A stretch of DNA of 64,000 bases from CAVQCJ01 sp963711005 (GTDB taxonomy: Bacteria; Actinomycetota; Actinomycetes; Prado026): NCBI GenBank assembly GCA_963711005.1, contig CAVQCJ010000006.1:62001-126000 (forward strand), given 5' to 3'. The notes under the pieces are model-generated. The model worked only from the letters and a program-made list of their open reading frames with translations. It did no database searches and had not been told where the DNA came from. The first letter of the stretch is position 1; the number at the start of each line of letters is the position of its first letter. Positions 16,931-25,771 of the stretch are shown piece after piece. Both the position numbers and the translations under genes were made by a program.

Positions 16931-17820
16931 GGCGCGCCGCGGCCGCGGGTCCCGCGCAGCGCCCGAACGGCTGCGGCCCCACCGACGGCCAGGACGAGCG
17001 CAACGCCGGCCAACGCTCCGACAGGGGGGCCGCCGCTCGCCCCGCCGCGGTCAGGCACTCCGCCGGCGCCGACGGCGACCGGCTGCGGGTCGCCCGACGA
17101 CGATCCGACGGCCGTGCCGGTACCACCCGGCTCCGCGCGGCCGGGACCCGGGCTCGGCGTCGTCGAGCCGCCCACGGCCGCCGCGCCGCTGTGCGGCGGG
17201 GTCGAGCCGCCCGTCGACGGACGACTCCCGGTCGCGGTGGGAGCCGGCGTGTGCGAGGTCGCCTTCGGCGTCGGTCGCGGGGTCGGCTTCGGCGAGGGCG
17301 GTTGGACGATGACGCCGCACTCACCGGACGGGTAGCCGTCGATGCCGCACACGAGACCGCTGTCGCTGCGGACCGACGCGTACTGCTGGAGCACCGCTGC
17401 GGAGGCGCCGTTGTCGGCCACCTGCGCGCAGAACGTGTCGACGCCGCGCGGCGGCCTCTGCCCGGGCGGGGCGTCGGCGCTGGTCCCGTAGTCCACGACC
17501 AGCCCGACCAGCTTCTGGCCGGACGGCGCGGCCGCGTGGTGCGCGCAGATCGAGGCGTACGAGGCGGTCGCCCGCGGCTGCACCGATCCGGCCGTGCCGC
17601 TGACCGCGAACCGCCACCCGTCCACGGATCCCGCCGGCGGCCGGTAGGTCGCCCCGACCGCCGAGAACGCCCAGCCGCCGGTCGAGGTGCCGTGCCAGTA
17701 GGACCAGTACCGGTACGCGGACGCCGAGGCCGGCGAGGCTCCGAGGACGACCGGCGCGAGCGCCGCCGAGGTCGCGACGACAAGCGCCGCGACCCGGGCG
17801 GACAGCCGGTGCCTCGTCAT
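16927..17820 (-). CDS. Surface protein of the SCO2322 type with C-terminal membrane anchor
   Basis: 297 residues: a signal peptide (AALVVATSAALAPVVLGAS), an extracytoplasmic domain starting YRYWSYWHGTSTGGWAFS, a Pro/Thr/Ser-rich linker and a C-terminal hydrophobic helix with basic tail (VGALAGVALVLAVGGAAAV). The domain has four Cys (SICAHH, TFCAQV, GLVCGID, GECGVI) that could form two disulfides. I recognise it as the SCO2322-type protein that accompanies this ECF transporter in streptomycetes; biochemical function unknown. Inference: an accessory corrinoid-capture subunit. Confidence 0.7.
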   Translation of the reverse strand: MTRHRLSARVAALVVATSAALAPVVLGASPASASAYRYWSYWHGTSTGGWAFSAVGATYRPPAGSVDGWRFAVSGTAGSVQPRATASYASICAHHAAAPSGQKLVGLVVDYGTSADAPPGQRPPRGVDTFCAQVADNGASAAVLQQYASVRSDSGLVCGIDGYPSGECGVIVQPPSPKPTPRPTPKATSHTPAPTATGSRPSTGGSTPPHSGAAAVGGSTTPSPGPGRAEPGGTGTAVGSSSGDPQPVAVGAGGVPDRGGASGGPPVGALAGVALVLAVGGAAAVRALRGTRGRGAP

Positions 17821-19362
17821 GCCTGCCGCGACCCCCGCCGGCCGTACCTGACCAGGGCCGCACCGCAGAGCAGGAGCAGCGACCCGACGAGTCCGGCGAC
17901 GGCAGGCCTCGCGTCGACACCGGTGTCCGGCAGCGTGCTCCCGGGGTCGGTCCCGCCGCCCGGCGCCGGCGCGACCGTGGGCGTGGGCGACGGGCTCGGG
18001 GACGTGGTCGGCGCGGCCAACGTCACGGTCGCCGCCAGCCGGGTGGTCAGGTCGCTGCCGCCGAACGCCGTCGGGTCCTGCCCGCCCGCGGTCGCCGCCA
18101 GGATCAGCAGGGCCAGCGCGCCCGGCTGGTCGGCCCCGGACTTCACGACGAACGCGTCCACCTGACCGGCCAGGGCGGTCAGTGCGCCGGCGACCTGGCT
18201 GGACCCGTGCTTGGTCGCGACCAGCGCGACCACCGCGTTGGCGGTGCTGCCGAAGTCGGTCTGCCCGGGGTTGAACGGATCGGGGATGACATGACCGTTC
18301 GCACCGAGCTCACGGACCAGGTAGCCCGCGGCAGCGTCGGCTGCCTCGGCCGGCGCGAGGCCGACCGTCGACAGCACGTGCACCGGGCGTGCGGCCTTCG
18401 TGGCGACGGCCGGTTTCGTGGCGACAACCGGCTGCGTGGCCGGAGCCGCCGGCGCCGCCGGAGCGGTCTCGAGCCGCAGGAGCGGCTGGCGCCGTCGGTG
18501 CGGGCACGACCGGCTGGGGTGCCGGGACGACAGCGACCTTCTTCGCCGGAGCCGCGGCCGGGCAGGTCAGGACCGGTGCGTCGTCGGCACCGGGCTGTGC
18601 GGCGACCGGCAGGAACCCGCCGCCGACGGCCAGCGTCGCCTGCACCGTCGCGTAGTCGTTCGGAGAGCCGAAGAACGTGAACGCCCCGCGGTCGCCGACC
18701 GCGCCCTCGCAGCCGACCTGGAGTCCTTGCAGGGCGTCGTACGGGGTCGACCCGGCCGGCCCGCCCCCGTGTGGCGCGCTACGTCCGAGAGCGAGGAAGG
18801 CGGACAGCCCGAGGGCCGTCGAGTTCGCGTCCGGGTCGTTGCCCGCCGCGCCGTCCGGGTAGTAGGCCCAGCCGCCGTCATCGCTCTGCTTCCCCGCCAG
18901 CCAGTCGACCGCCTTGCCGGCCTGGGTCGCGTGGCCGAGCGCGTGCAGCGCCTGGGCGGCGATCCCGGTCGAGTTGGTGTCCTCGCCGCTGAACGAGGCC
19001 GAGTTCGGGGCCTGGCAGGCCGCCGCGTGCGAGGCGCGGAACGCCTCGAACCCGCCGTCCGCGCACTGCTGGGCGAGCAGCCAGGCGACCGCCGCCGGCG
19101 CCGGTGTCCGGCCGGCCGCGACCGTCGCCAGCAGGGCGAGCGACTGGCGGTAGACGCCGTCGAAGGACGGGTCCTGGCTGCCGAACAGCCCGACCTTCGC
19201 GGGGTCGGTCGTCGTGGGCGGAGCGCTCGACGCCGTCCGGCCGGACGCGCCGGCTGGGCCGGCGAGCGGCAGGACGAGCGCGAGTCCGGCGGCGACGAGG
19301 GGCAGGCCGAGGCGCGGGACGCGGCGGCGGTGGGCCGGTGGACGGTTCGCGGTGCTGGTCAC
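17817..19362 (-). CDS. Surface prenyltransferase/squalene-oxidase-repeat protein with LPxTG-like anchor, frameshifted in this sequence
   Basis: Secreted alpha/alpha-barrel repeat protein. A signal peptide follows GTG 19362 (LGLPLVAAGLALVLPLAGPA). Repeats are visible as ADGGFEAFR, STGIAAQALHALG, DGGWAYYPDG, STALGLSAFLALG, YATVQATLAVGG and STANAVVALVATK. The C-terminus has LPDTG, a hydrophobic stretch and RYGRRGSRQA, a sortase-type sorting signal. One extra base near 18471, in a Pro/Ala linker, breaks the frame; removing it gives PAAETAPAAPA and joins both halves. AAGGA lies upstream of the start. It is the first gene behind the cobalamin riboswitch. The same alpha/alpha-barrel fold forms the cobalamin-binding half of transcobalamin and intrinsic factor. 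Confidence 0.75.
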
Positions 19363-19425
19363 GTGAGGTGTCCTTAGGGTGAGCGATCCGTTGACGGACG
19401 CCCGCGCACCCCCGGATGACGACGA

Positions 19426-19457
19426 CGCCCCCGTCACCTGAACGGTGACGAGGGGCG
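19426..19457 (-). terminator. Hairpin in the cobalamin riboswitch expression platform
   Basis: cgcccc-gtcacc pairs with ggtgac-ggggcg around a 5-nt loop, with small bulges. It lies between the aptamer and the first gene, where a terminator or start-site-sequestering stem is expected. There is no U-tract, so the mode of control is open. Confidence 0.5.
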
Positions 19458-19509
19458 CGGGCGCGGGTCCGGTGGGACCCGGGCTCCGCCCCGCAGACCT
19501 CGGCGGAAA

Positions 19510-19659
19510 CGTGGAGCCGCTCGCCTCGGGGCAGGTATCCCGGCTCGCCGCCCGCACCCCGGCTCGGGGGGCGTGCGGCCTACGGTTGCGGGTCAGCGCC
19601 GGAGTTCGACCGGCTTCCCCTGTCCGAGGCGTGTGGAGTTGTGCTCGGACGCTCCCACG
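19510..19659 (-). ncRNA. Cobalamin riboswitch aptamer
   Basis: Minus-strand RNA with the conserved cobalamin core: GGGGAAGCCGG, then AACTCCGGCGCTGACCCGC and AACCGTA (19581-19620), and the 3' segment GGATACCTGCC (19530-19540). The P1-type ends cgtgggagc (19651-19659) and ggctccacg (19510-19518) are largely complementary, and gcctcgg pairs with ccgaggc inside them. It precedes the ECF/cob operon and should repress it when cobalamin is plentiful. The 351-nt gap 19363-19713 holds this element, the downstream hairpin and, at its other end, the -10 of the plus-strand gene. Confidence 0.93.
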
Positions 19660-19700
19660 CCGTGACCGCCCGCGTCAAAGTCCCGCCGCAGGTCCGCGGA

Positions 19701-19706
19701 TAGGGT
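19701..19706 (+). promoter_or_regulatory. -10 element for the 69-residue protein gene
   Basis: TAGGGT, then 7 nt, then the ATG at 19714, with no ribosome-binding site: leaderless geometry. Confidence 0.55.
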
Positions 19707-19713
19707 GCCGGGC

Positions 19714-19923
19714 ATGGGTTGGACCTGGCGGTACGCGGACGCCTCCGGGGACGTGGTGGACGCCGACGAGCTGCCGCGGACCTCGTTCCCGACGCAGGCC
19801 GACGCCGAGTCGTGGATCGGGGAGTCCTGGGAGGAGCTGGTCGCCGGCGGGGTCGTCAGCGTCGTGCTGCTCGAGGACGGCGCCGAGGTCTACGGCCCGA
19901 TGAGCCTGCTCCCGCCGGACTGA
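19714..19923 (+). CDS. Small conserved actinobacterial protein, function unknown
   Basis: 69 residues beginning MGWTWRYADASGDVVDADEL and ending GAEVYGPMSLLPPD. It is acidic, with no signal peptide or membrane helix. I recall closely similar short proteins in streptomycetes (the MGWTWRY start and YGPMSL end are conserved), but no function is known to me. The start is supported by TAGGGT 7 nt upstream. Confidence 0.75.
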   Translation: MGWTWRYADASGDVVDADELPRTSFPTQADAESWIGESWEELVAGGVVSVVLLEDGAEVYGPMSLLPPD

Positions 19924-19959
19924 CGCTGATCGGTGCTGCCAAGTCCGGCTCGGTCCGGG

Positions 19960-20964
19960 TCAGTCCTCGGGGCGGCTGGGCGGGCTGACCGTCTCGGCCG
20001 GGTCCCAGGTCACGACGCCGTCCAGCGCGGCGTCGATCGCGGCCATGCTGTCCGCGTCCAGCCGCACGCCGGCCGCCTCCGCGTTCTCGTGCACCTGCTC
20101 GGGCCGGCTGGCGCCGATGATCGCCGCCGCCACGTTGTCGTTCTGCAGCACCCACGCGACGGCGAGCTGCGCCATGGTGAGGCCGACCCGGTCGGCGATC
20201 GGTCGCAGGCGCTGCACCCGCTCGAGGACGTCGTCGGACATCCAGTCCTTCACGTCGTCCGCGCCGCCGTTCTGGTCGGTCGCCCGCGAGCCGGCCGGCG
20301 GCGGCTGACCCGGCAGGTACTTGCCCGACAGCACGCCCTGCGCGATCGGCGACCACACGATCTGCGACAGGCCCTCCTGCACGCAGGCCGGCACGACTTC
20401 GGCCTCGATCACCCGCCACAGCATCGAGTACTGGGGCTGGCTCGACACGAAGGGGATGCGCAGCTCGCGGGCGAGAGCGGCGCCGGCGTGGATCTGCGCG
20501 GCCGTCCACTCCGAGACCCCGACGTACAGCACCTTCCCGGCCCGGACCAGGTCGGCGAACGCGGTCATGGTCTCTTCGAGCGGCGTCTCGTAGTCGTACC
20601 GGTGCGCCTGGTACAGGTCGACATAGTCGGTCCCGAGCCGGCGCAGCGACGCGTCGATCGACTCCCTCACGTGCTTGCGGGACAGGCCGCGGTCGTTCCC
20701 GCCCGGCCCGGTGGGCCAGTACACCTTGGTGAGGATCTCCAGGCCCTCGCGGCGCTGCCCGGCCAGCGCGCGTCCGAGCACCGACTCGGCCCGCCCGGCG
20801 GCGTACACGTCGGCCGTGTCGAACGTGGTGATGCCGGCGTCCAGGGCGGCGTGCACGCAGGCCTTCGCCTGGTCCTCCTCGACCTGGGAGCCGTGCGTGA
20901 TCCAGTTCCCGTACGCGATCTCGCTGATCAGCAGTCCGCTGGTGCCGAGGTAGCGGAACTCCAT
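19960..20964 (-). CDS. Aldo/keto reductase (Kv-beta-like family)
   Basis: 334-residue NADPH-dependent oxidoreductase of the TIM-barrel AKR superfamily. The catalytic tetrad is visible: D49 and Y54 in TFDTADVYAAGRAE, K80 in LTKVYW, and the His in YQAHRYDYETP. MEFRYLGTSGLLISEIAYGN and the cofactor motif AAAIIGASRPEQVHENA place it near the voltage-gated potassium-channel beta-like AKRs. Substrate unknown. The ATG at 20964 overlaps the DUF3043 gene stop by 1 nt. Confidence 0.9.
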   Translation of the reverse strand: MEFRYLGTSGLLISEIAYGNWITHGSQVEEDQAKACVHAALDAGITTFDTADVYAAGRAESVLGRALAGQRREGLEILTKVYWPTGPGGNDRGLSRKHVRESIDASLRRLGTDYVDLYQAHRYDYETPLEETMTAFADLVRAGKVLYVGVSEWTAAQIHAGAALARELRIPFVSSQPQYSMLWRVIEAEVVPACVQEGLSQIVWSPIAQGVLSGKYLPGQPPPAGSRATDQNGGADDVKDWMSDDVLERVQRLRPIADRVGLTMAQLAVAWVLQNDNVAAAIIGASRPEQVHENAEAAGVRLDADSMAAIDAALDGVVTWDPAETVSPPSRPED

Positions 20965-21569
20965 CAGATCTCGTCTCCAGGCTTGAGCCGGGGCTTCGGC
21001 AGGCGCCACCGGCGCAGCTGCAGGGACCGCATCGAGGCGTAGAAGCCCGCGCCGCGCACGTCCTCGTCCGGGAACCGCCGCGCGGCCTCGCTCTTCACGC
21101 GCCGCCCCAGCATCGCGGTGCCGCCGATCATCATGAGCATGTACAGGTACGTCGCGATCACGACGTAGGCGCGCACGGTCACGTTCCCGATCGAGTTCGC
21201 GCCGAGGGTGAGCGGGATGAACAGCACCATCGACGGCAGCATCAGCTCGCCGAGGGTGCGCCGCGAGTCGACGTAGTCCCGCGCGTAGCGACGCACCGGA
21301 CCACGGTCGCGCGCCGGCAGCGCTCGCTCGTCGCCGCTGATCAGCGCCTGGCGGGTCTGCAGCCGCTGCTCGCGGGTGGTCTGCCGGTCGGCTTTGGCCG
21401 CGTCGCGACGGCTCAGCGGCGGCTTGGCCCGGGCCTTGCGGGCCGCCTCGGCCTCCTTGCGGCTGGGCGTCGGGCGCCCCTTGCCGAGCTGGACCGAGCC
21501 GGCCTCGTCGGCCGCGACGGACTGCTCGCTGCCGGAACCGGCGGGCTTGCTGTCACGGCGGAAGAGCAC
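20964..21569 (-). CDS. DUF3043 membrane protein
   Basis: 201 residues. A long basic N-terminal region (RPTPSRKEAEAARKARAK, SRRDAAKADRQTTREQR) precedes two hydrophobic helices (LMLPSMVLFIPLTLGA and AYVVIATYLYMLMMIGGT) and a basic tail. This is the actinobacterial DUF3043 family; function unknown. It starts at GTG 21569 and is divergent from pspA across 64 nt, a common arrangement that suggests a membrane-stress role by association only. Confidence 0.85.
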   Translation of the reverse strand: MLFRRDSKPAGSGSEQSVAADEAGSVQLGKGRPTPSRKEAEAARKARAKPPLSRRDAAKADRQTTREQRLQTRQALISGDERALPARDRGPVRRYARDYVDSRRTLGELMLPSMVLFIPLTLGANSIGNVTVRAYVVIATYLYMLMMIGGTAMLGRRVKSEAARRFPDEDVRGAGFYASMRSLQLRRWRLPKPRLKPGDEI

Positions 21570-21620
21570 GCTGCAGAGTATCCCGACCGCCGAGCTGTCG
21601 CCGGGCGCGGGGAGCGGGCT

Positions 21621-21626
21621 TACGCT
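21621..21626 (+). promoter_or_regulatory. -10 element for pspA
   Basis: TACGCT followed by 7 nt and the ATG at 21634. Leaderless geometry. Confidence 0.5.
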
Positions 21627-21633
21627 CGGGGGC

Positions 21634-22383
21634 ATGGCTGGCTTGTGGAAGCGGATGACCTCGATCTTCAAGGCCAAGGCGTCGTCGGCGCTGGACCGGG
21701 CCGAGGACCCCAGACAGACCCTGGACTACAGCTACCAGAAGCAGCTCGAGCTGCTGCAGCAGGTGCGCAGGGGCGTGGCCGACGTCGCGACCTCGCGGAA
21801 GCGGCTGGAGCTGCAGCTGCAGGCGGTCGGGCAGCAGATCGACAAGCTGGAGGGACAGGGCCGGGCCGCGCTCGCCCAGGGCCGTGAGGACCTCGCCCGC
21901 GAGGCTCTCACCCGCCGGTCGGCGCTCCAGCAGCAGACGACTGACCTGCAGGGTCAGCTGGCCCAGCTCCAGGCCGACGAGGACCGGCTGGTCGCGGCCC
22001 AGCAGCGGCTCGCCACCAAGGTCGAGTCGTTCCGGACCCAGAAGGAGACCTTGAAAGCCTCGTACACAGCGGCCGAGGCGCAGACCAAGATCAACGAGGC
22101 GTTCACCGGGCTGTCGGACGAGTTCTCCGACGTCGGGCTGGCGGTCCAGCGGGCCGAGGACAAGACCGCGCAGATGCAGGCTCGGGCCGGCGCGCTCGAC
22201 GAGCTGATCGCGTCCGGCTCGCTCGCCGACTCGTCCGGCGCGAGCAAGGACGACCTGACTGTGGAGCTCGAGCGGATGTCCAGCCAGACCGATGTCGAGC
22301 GCGAGCTGGCCCGACTCAAGTCCGAGCTCGCCCCAGGGCCGGCCACACCGCAGATCGCGCCCACCCCGGAGCCCCCCACCTGA
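21634..22383 (+). CDS. pspA: PspA/IM30 phage-shock protein A homologue
   Basis: 249 residues, almost entirely heptad-rich helix. It begins MAGLWKRMTSIFKAKASSAL, the amphipathic membrane-contacting helix of the family, followed by AEDPRQTLDYSYQKQLELLQ and long coiled coils (LEGQGRAALAQGREDLARE). It is expected to coat and stabilise damaged inner membrane. The Pro-rich tail (PGPATPQIAPTPEPPT) is typical of actinobacterial members. Convergent with the EamA gene. Confidence 0.92.
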   Translation: MAGLWKRMTSIFKAKASSALDRAEDPRQTLDYSYQKQLELLQQVRRGVADVATSRKRLELQLQAVGQQIDKLEGQGRAALAQGREDLAREALTRRSALQQQTTDLQGQLAQLQADEDRLVAAQQRLATKVESFRTQKETLKASYTAAEAQTKINEAFTGLSDEFSDVGLAVQRAEDKTAQMQARAGALDELIASGSLADSSGASKDDLTVELERMSSQTDVERELARLKSELAPGPATPQIAPTPEPPT

Positions 22384-22410
22384 TCGCCGCCCACGACGGG
22401 ATGGAGGGGG

Positions 22411-23322
22411 TCAGGGCTGGCCGGGGGTGGACAGGTCGGCGCGGGCGCGAACATTCGTGGCGGCTGCACCTGCGCTGGCGACCACGACGACGACGATCCC
22501 CGCCCACTGCCGGCCGAGCAGCTGCTCGTGCAGGAGGACGGCCCCGGCCAGCGCGGCGATGGCGGGCTCCACGCTCATGAGGATGCCGAACACGCCGGTC
22601 GGTACCCGGCGCAGCGCCTCCATCTCCAGCGACCACGGCACCGCGGACGACAGCAGCGCGACGCCGCTGGCGGCAGCCAGCGCGGCCCAGGTGAGGTGCC
22701 CGGCGGCCGAGGCGATGCCGAGCGGCGTGGTGACCAGCGCGGCCACCACCAGGGCTGCTGCCAGTCCCGAGCCGCCGGGCAGGAGCTCGCCGACCCTGGC
22801 CGACAGGACGATGTAGCCGGCCCAGAACGCACCGGCCGTGGCGGCGAGCAGCACTCCGACCAGGTCCAGCCGGCCCCCCGACGAGGTCCTGACCAGCAGC
22901 AGGATGCCGGCGAGGGCGAGCAGCACCCAGAAACCGTCGGCAAGACGGCGTGACGAGAACGCGGCGAGCGTGAGCGGACCGATGAACTCGACGGTCACCG
23001 CGATCCCCAACGGCACCCGGTCCAGGGCGAGGTAGAAGGTCGTGTTCATCGCGGCGATCACCAGGCCGAAGGCGGCCACCGACAGCAACGTGCGGCGGCT
23101 CCACCGCAGACCGTGCCGCCACGGCCACGGCCGCCACGCGACGAGCAGGATCACCGCCGCGATCGACAGCCGCAGCCAGGTGACCCCGGAGGCGCCGAGC
23201 TGCGAGAACAGGTTCTTCGCCACGGCGGCGCCCACCTGGACGCTGGTGACGGCGACCAGGACCAGGCCGGCCCCGGAGACGACCTGGGTACGCGCGTCGC
23301 TCGTCGGGGCGGCCGAGGTCAC
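22411..23322 (-). CDS. EamA/DMT-superfamily transporter
   Basis: 303-residue membrane protein with about ten helices in two EamA repeats (QLGASGVTWLRLSIAAVILL and LLGRQWAGIVVVVVASAGAA mark the ends). SVEPAIAALAGAVLLHEQL is the second-repeat signature seen in RhtA-like amino-acid or metabolite exporters. Cargo unknown. GTG start at 23322 overlaps the nadA stop by 4 nt. Confidence 0.88.
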   Translation of the reverse strand: MTSAAPTSDARTQVVSGAGLVLVAVTSVQVGAAVAKNLFSQLGASGVTWLRLSIAAVILLVAWRPWPWRHGLRWSRRTLLSVAAFGLVIAAMNTTFYLALDRVPLGIAVTVEFIGPLTLAAFSSRRLADGFWVLLALAGILLLVRTSSGGRLDLVGVLLAATAGAFWAGYIVLSARVGELLPGGSGLAAALVVAALVTTPLGIASAAGHLTWAALAAASGVALLSSAVPWSLEMEALRRVPTGVFGILMSVEPAIAALAGAVLLHEQLLGRQWAGIVVVVVASAGAAATNVRARADLSTPGQP

Positions 23323-24515
23323 GCCGGGAGCGCGAGCATGCGGTCCAGCCCGACGCGGGCCCAGTGCGCCACCTCGTGGTCGACCTCGATGCGGTTGACG
23401 ACGCGTCCCTCGACGAGGTTCTCCAGCGCCCAGACCAGGTGCGGCAGGTCGATGCGGTTCATCGTGGAGCAGAAGCACACGGTTCGGTCGAGGTAGACGA
23501 TCTGCTGTTCCGGGTGCCGCAGGGCCAGTCGCCGTACCAGGTTCATCTCGGTGCCGACGGCCCACGCGCTCCCGGCCGGCGCCGCGTCGATCGTCCTGAT
23601 GATGAACTCGGTCGAGCCGACCAGGTCGGCGGCGGTGACGACGTCGTGCCGGCACTCGGGGTGGACGAGGACGCGGACGCTCCGGGACCCGCTCGCGCAC
23701 CTCCCGAACCGAGTCGACGGTGAAGCGGCCGTGCACCGAGCAGTGCCCGCGCCACAGCACCATGCGCGCCGCCGCGAGCTGGTCGGGCCGGACCCCGCCG
23801 CCCGGTTTGTGCGGGTCGAACACCACGCAGTCGTCCAGCGACAGCCCGAGCTCGCGGACCGCGGTGTTGCGGCCGAGGTGCTGGTCGGGCAGGAACAGCA
23901 CGCGCTCGCCCTGGTCGAACGCCCAGCGCAGGGCTCGCTCGGCGTTGGACGAGGTGCAGACGGTCCCGCCGTGCCGGCCGGTGAAACCTTTGATCGCCGC
24001 AGTCGAGTTCATGTACGTCACCGGGACCGTGCCGTCGGCGGCGCCGGCGTCGGCGAGCACGTCCCAGCGCGTCCTCGACCTGGCCGATCGCGGCCATGTC
24101 GGCCATCGAGCAGCCCGCGGCCAGGTCCGGTAGCACGACCTGCTGGGCCGTGGAGGTGAGGATGTCGGCGCTCTCGGCCATGAAGTGCACACCGCAGAAC
24201 ACGATGTACGGCGGCGTCCGGTCGCGCGGCCGCGTCCCGGGCGAGCTTGAACGAGTCACCGGTGACGTCGGCGAACGCGATGACCTCGTCGCGCTGGTAG
24301 TGGTGCCCCAGGACGAACACCGAGTCGCCGAGCGCGGCCTTGGCGGCGGCGGCGCGCCCCACGAGGTCGGGGTCGGACGGGGCCGGCAGGTCGCCGGGGC
24401 ACTCGACGCCGCGCTCGGAGTCCGGGTCGGCGCCGCGACCGAGCAGCAGCAGCGCCAGCGGCGTGGGCGTCACGCCCTCGGGCAGACCCAGGTCGAGGTC
24501 GACCGTCCCGGTCAC
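23319..24515 (-). CDS. nadA: Quinolinate synthase, three apparent frameshifts in this sequence
   Basis: 4Fe-4S enzyme that condenses iminoaspartate with DHAP to quinolinate in NAD synthesis. Pieces in shifting frames join into one NadA: VFVLGHHYQRDEVIAFADV, then IVFCGVHFMAESADILTS and VVLPDLAAGCSMADMAAIG, then VTYMNSTAAIKGFTGRHGG and TVCTSSNAERAL, then VRVLVHPECRHDVVTAADL and VYLDRTVCFCSTMNRIDL. Extra single bases are inferred near 24215, 24069 and 23682. The three cluster cysteines lie in FCGVHF, TVCTSSN and HPECR. GTG 24515 was chosen because GGAGG is about 8 nt upstream. As the gene is normally essential without salvage, sequence error is likely. Confidence 0.88.
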
Positions 24516-24572
24516 CGTCGCCACCTCCGTACGCGAGATCGGCTGGGTACACGAAGTCCTGTCCCTGCATCG

Positions 24573-24578
24573 TACGGT
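24573..24578 (+). promoter_or_regulatory. -10 element for the glycerate kinase gene
   Basis: TACGGT, 6 nt, then GTG at 24585, with no ribosome-binding site. Confidence 0.5.
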
Positions 24579-24584
24579 GGCGCG

Positions 24585-25619
24585 GTGAACGTGCTGGTGG
24601 CGCCCGACTCGTTCACCGGCACCCTCACCGCGGTGCAGGCGGCCCGGGCGATGGCCGCCGGCTGGCGGCGGCGCGACCCGGGCGCCGTTCTCGAGCTGGC
24701 CCCCATGTCCGACGGCGGCCCCGGTTTCGTCGAGGTCCTCCACGCCTCGCTCTCCGGCGAGCTGCATGCCGTGCCCACCACGGGGCCGCTGGGCGACCCG
24801 GTCCGCGCGCAGGTGCTGCGCACGCCGGACGGGACCATCTACGTGGAGGCCGCGCAGGTCTGCGGGCTCGATCTGGTCGCCGTGGACCGGCGACGCCCGC
24901 TCGATGCGACCACCACCGGCGTGGGCGAAGTCCTGCGGGCCGTGCTGGAGCTGTCCCCGAGCCGGGTCGTGGTCGGCGTCGGCGGGACGGCGAGCACCGA
25001 CGGGGGGCGCGGCGCCGTGCAGGCGATGGGAGGGCCCGACGGATGGCCGCGCGACGTCCCGCTGGTGGTCGCCACCGACGTGGACGCGCCGCTGACAGGG
25101 TCGAACGGGGCAGCGGCCGTGTTCGGCCCGCAGAAGGGCGCGACCGAGGCCGACGTCCGGGTGCTGGCCGAGCGGCTGCGGTCCTGGGCCGAGCAGACCG
25201 GGGGAGACCCGCAGGCCGCCGGGGCGGGTGCCGGCGGCGGGCTCGGGTACGGCCTCATGCTGCTCGGCGGCGTCCGGGTGAGCGGGGTGCAGACCGTGCT
25301 GGAGGCGGTCGACCTGCCGGCCCGGGCGGCGTCCGCCGACCTGCTGCTGACCGGGGAGGGAACCTTCGACGCCACCAGCCTGCAGGGCAAGGTGCCCAAG
25401 GGGGTGGCCTGGGTGGCGCAGCGGGCCGGGTGCCCGTGCGTGGTGCTGGCGGGCCGGGTGATGGTGGGACGGCGGGAGTTCGCGGCCGCCGGGGTGGACG
25501 CCGCGTACGCGGTCGAGGAGAGCGCCGGCTCGCTGGCGGCGGCCCGGCGAGACCCGGCGGCCCGGCTGGAGGACCTGGCCGAGCGGGTGGCCAGGACATG
25601 GACCCCGCCGGCGGCCTGA
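24585..25619 (+). CDS. Glycerate kinase (GlxK/GarK type)
   Basis: 344 residues. It phosphorylates D-glycerate to a phosphoglycerate. It begins MNVLVAPDSFTGTLTAVQAA; the family motifs ELAPMSDGGPGFVEVL, VVGVGGTASTDGGRGAVQAM, AAAVFGPQKGATEADV and LLTGEGTFDATSLQGKVP are all present. No partner genes of glycerate metabolism are nearby. Divergent from nadA. Confidence 0.92.
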   Translation: MNVLVAPDSFTGTLTAVQAARAMAAGWRRRDPGAVLELAPMSDGGPGFVEVLHASLSGELHAVPTTGPLGDPVRAQVLRTPDGTIYVEAAQVCGLDLVAVDRRRPLDATTTGVGEVLRAVLELSPSRVVVGVGGTASTDGGRGAVQAMGGPDGWPRDVPLVVATDVDAPLTGSNGAAAVFGPQKGATEADVRVLAERLRSWAEQTGGDPQAAGAGAGGGLGYGLMLLGGVRVSGVQTVLEAVDLPARAASADLLLTGEGTFDATSLQGKVPKGVAWVAQRAGCPCVVLAGRVMVGRREFAAAGVDAAYAVEESAGSLAAARRDPAARLEDLAERVARTWTPPAA

Positions 25620-25771
25620 GACCCGGACGCCCGCGCGTGTGTCACGATGGACCGGCAGGACTCAGCAGGACCCAGCGGCCCGCCCGGGAACAGCCCGCAC
25701 GGCCGGGTGGTTCACGCTGACACGACTGCTGTGCCGCCCAGCCGGAGCCGAACGACCAGGAAGGTTCGACC

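Noticed and set aside
25620..25771. Regulatory RNA in the gap before erpA
   Set aside because: No conserved motif or convincing stem was seen in these 152 nt.
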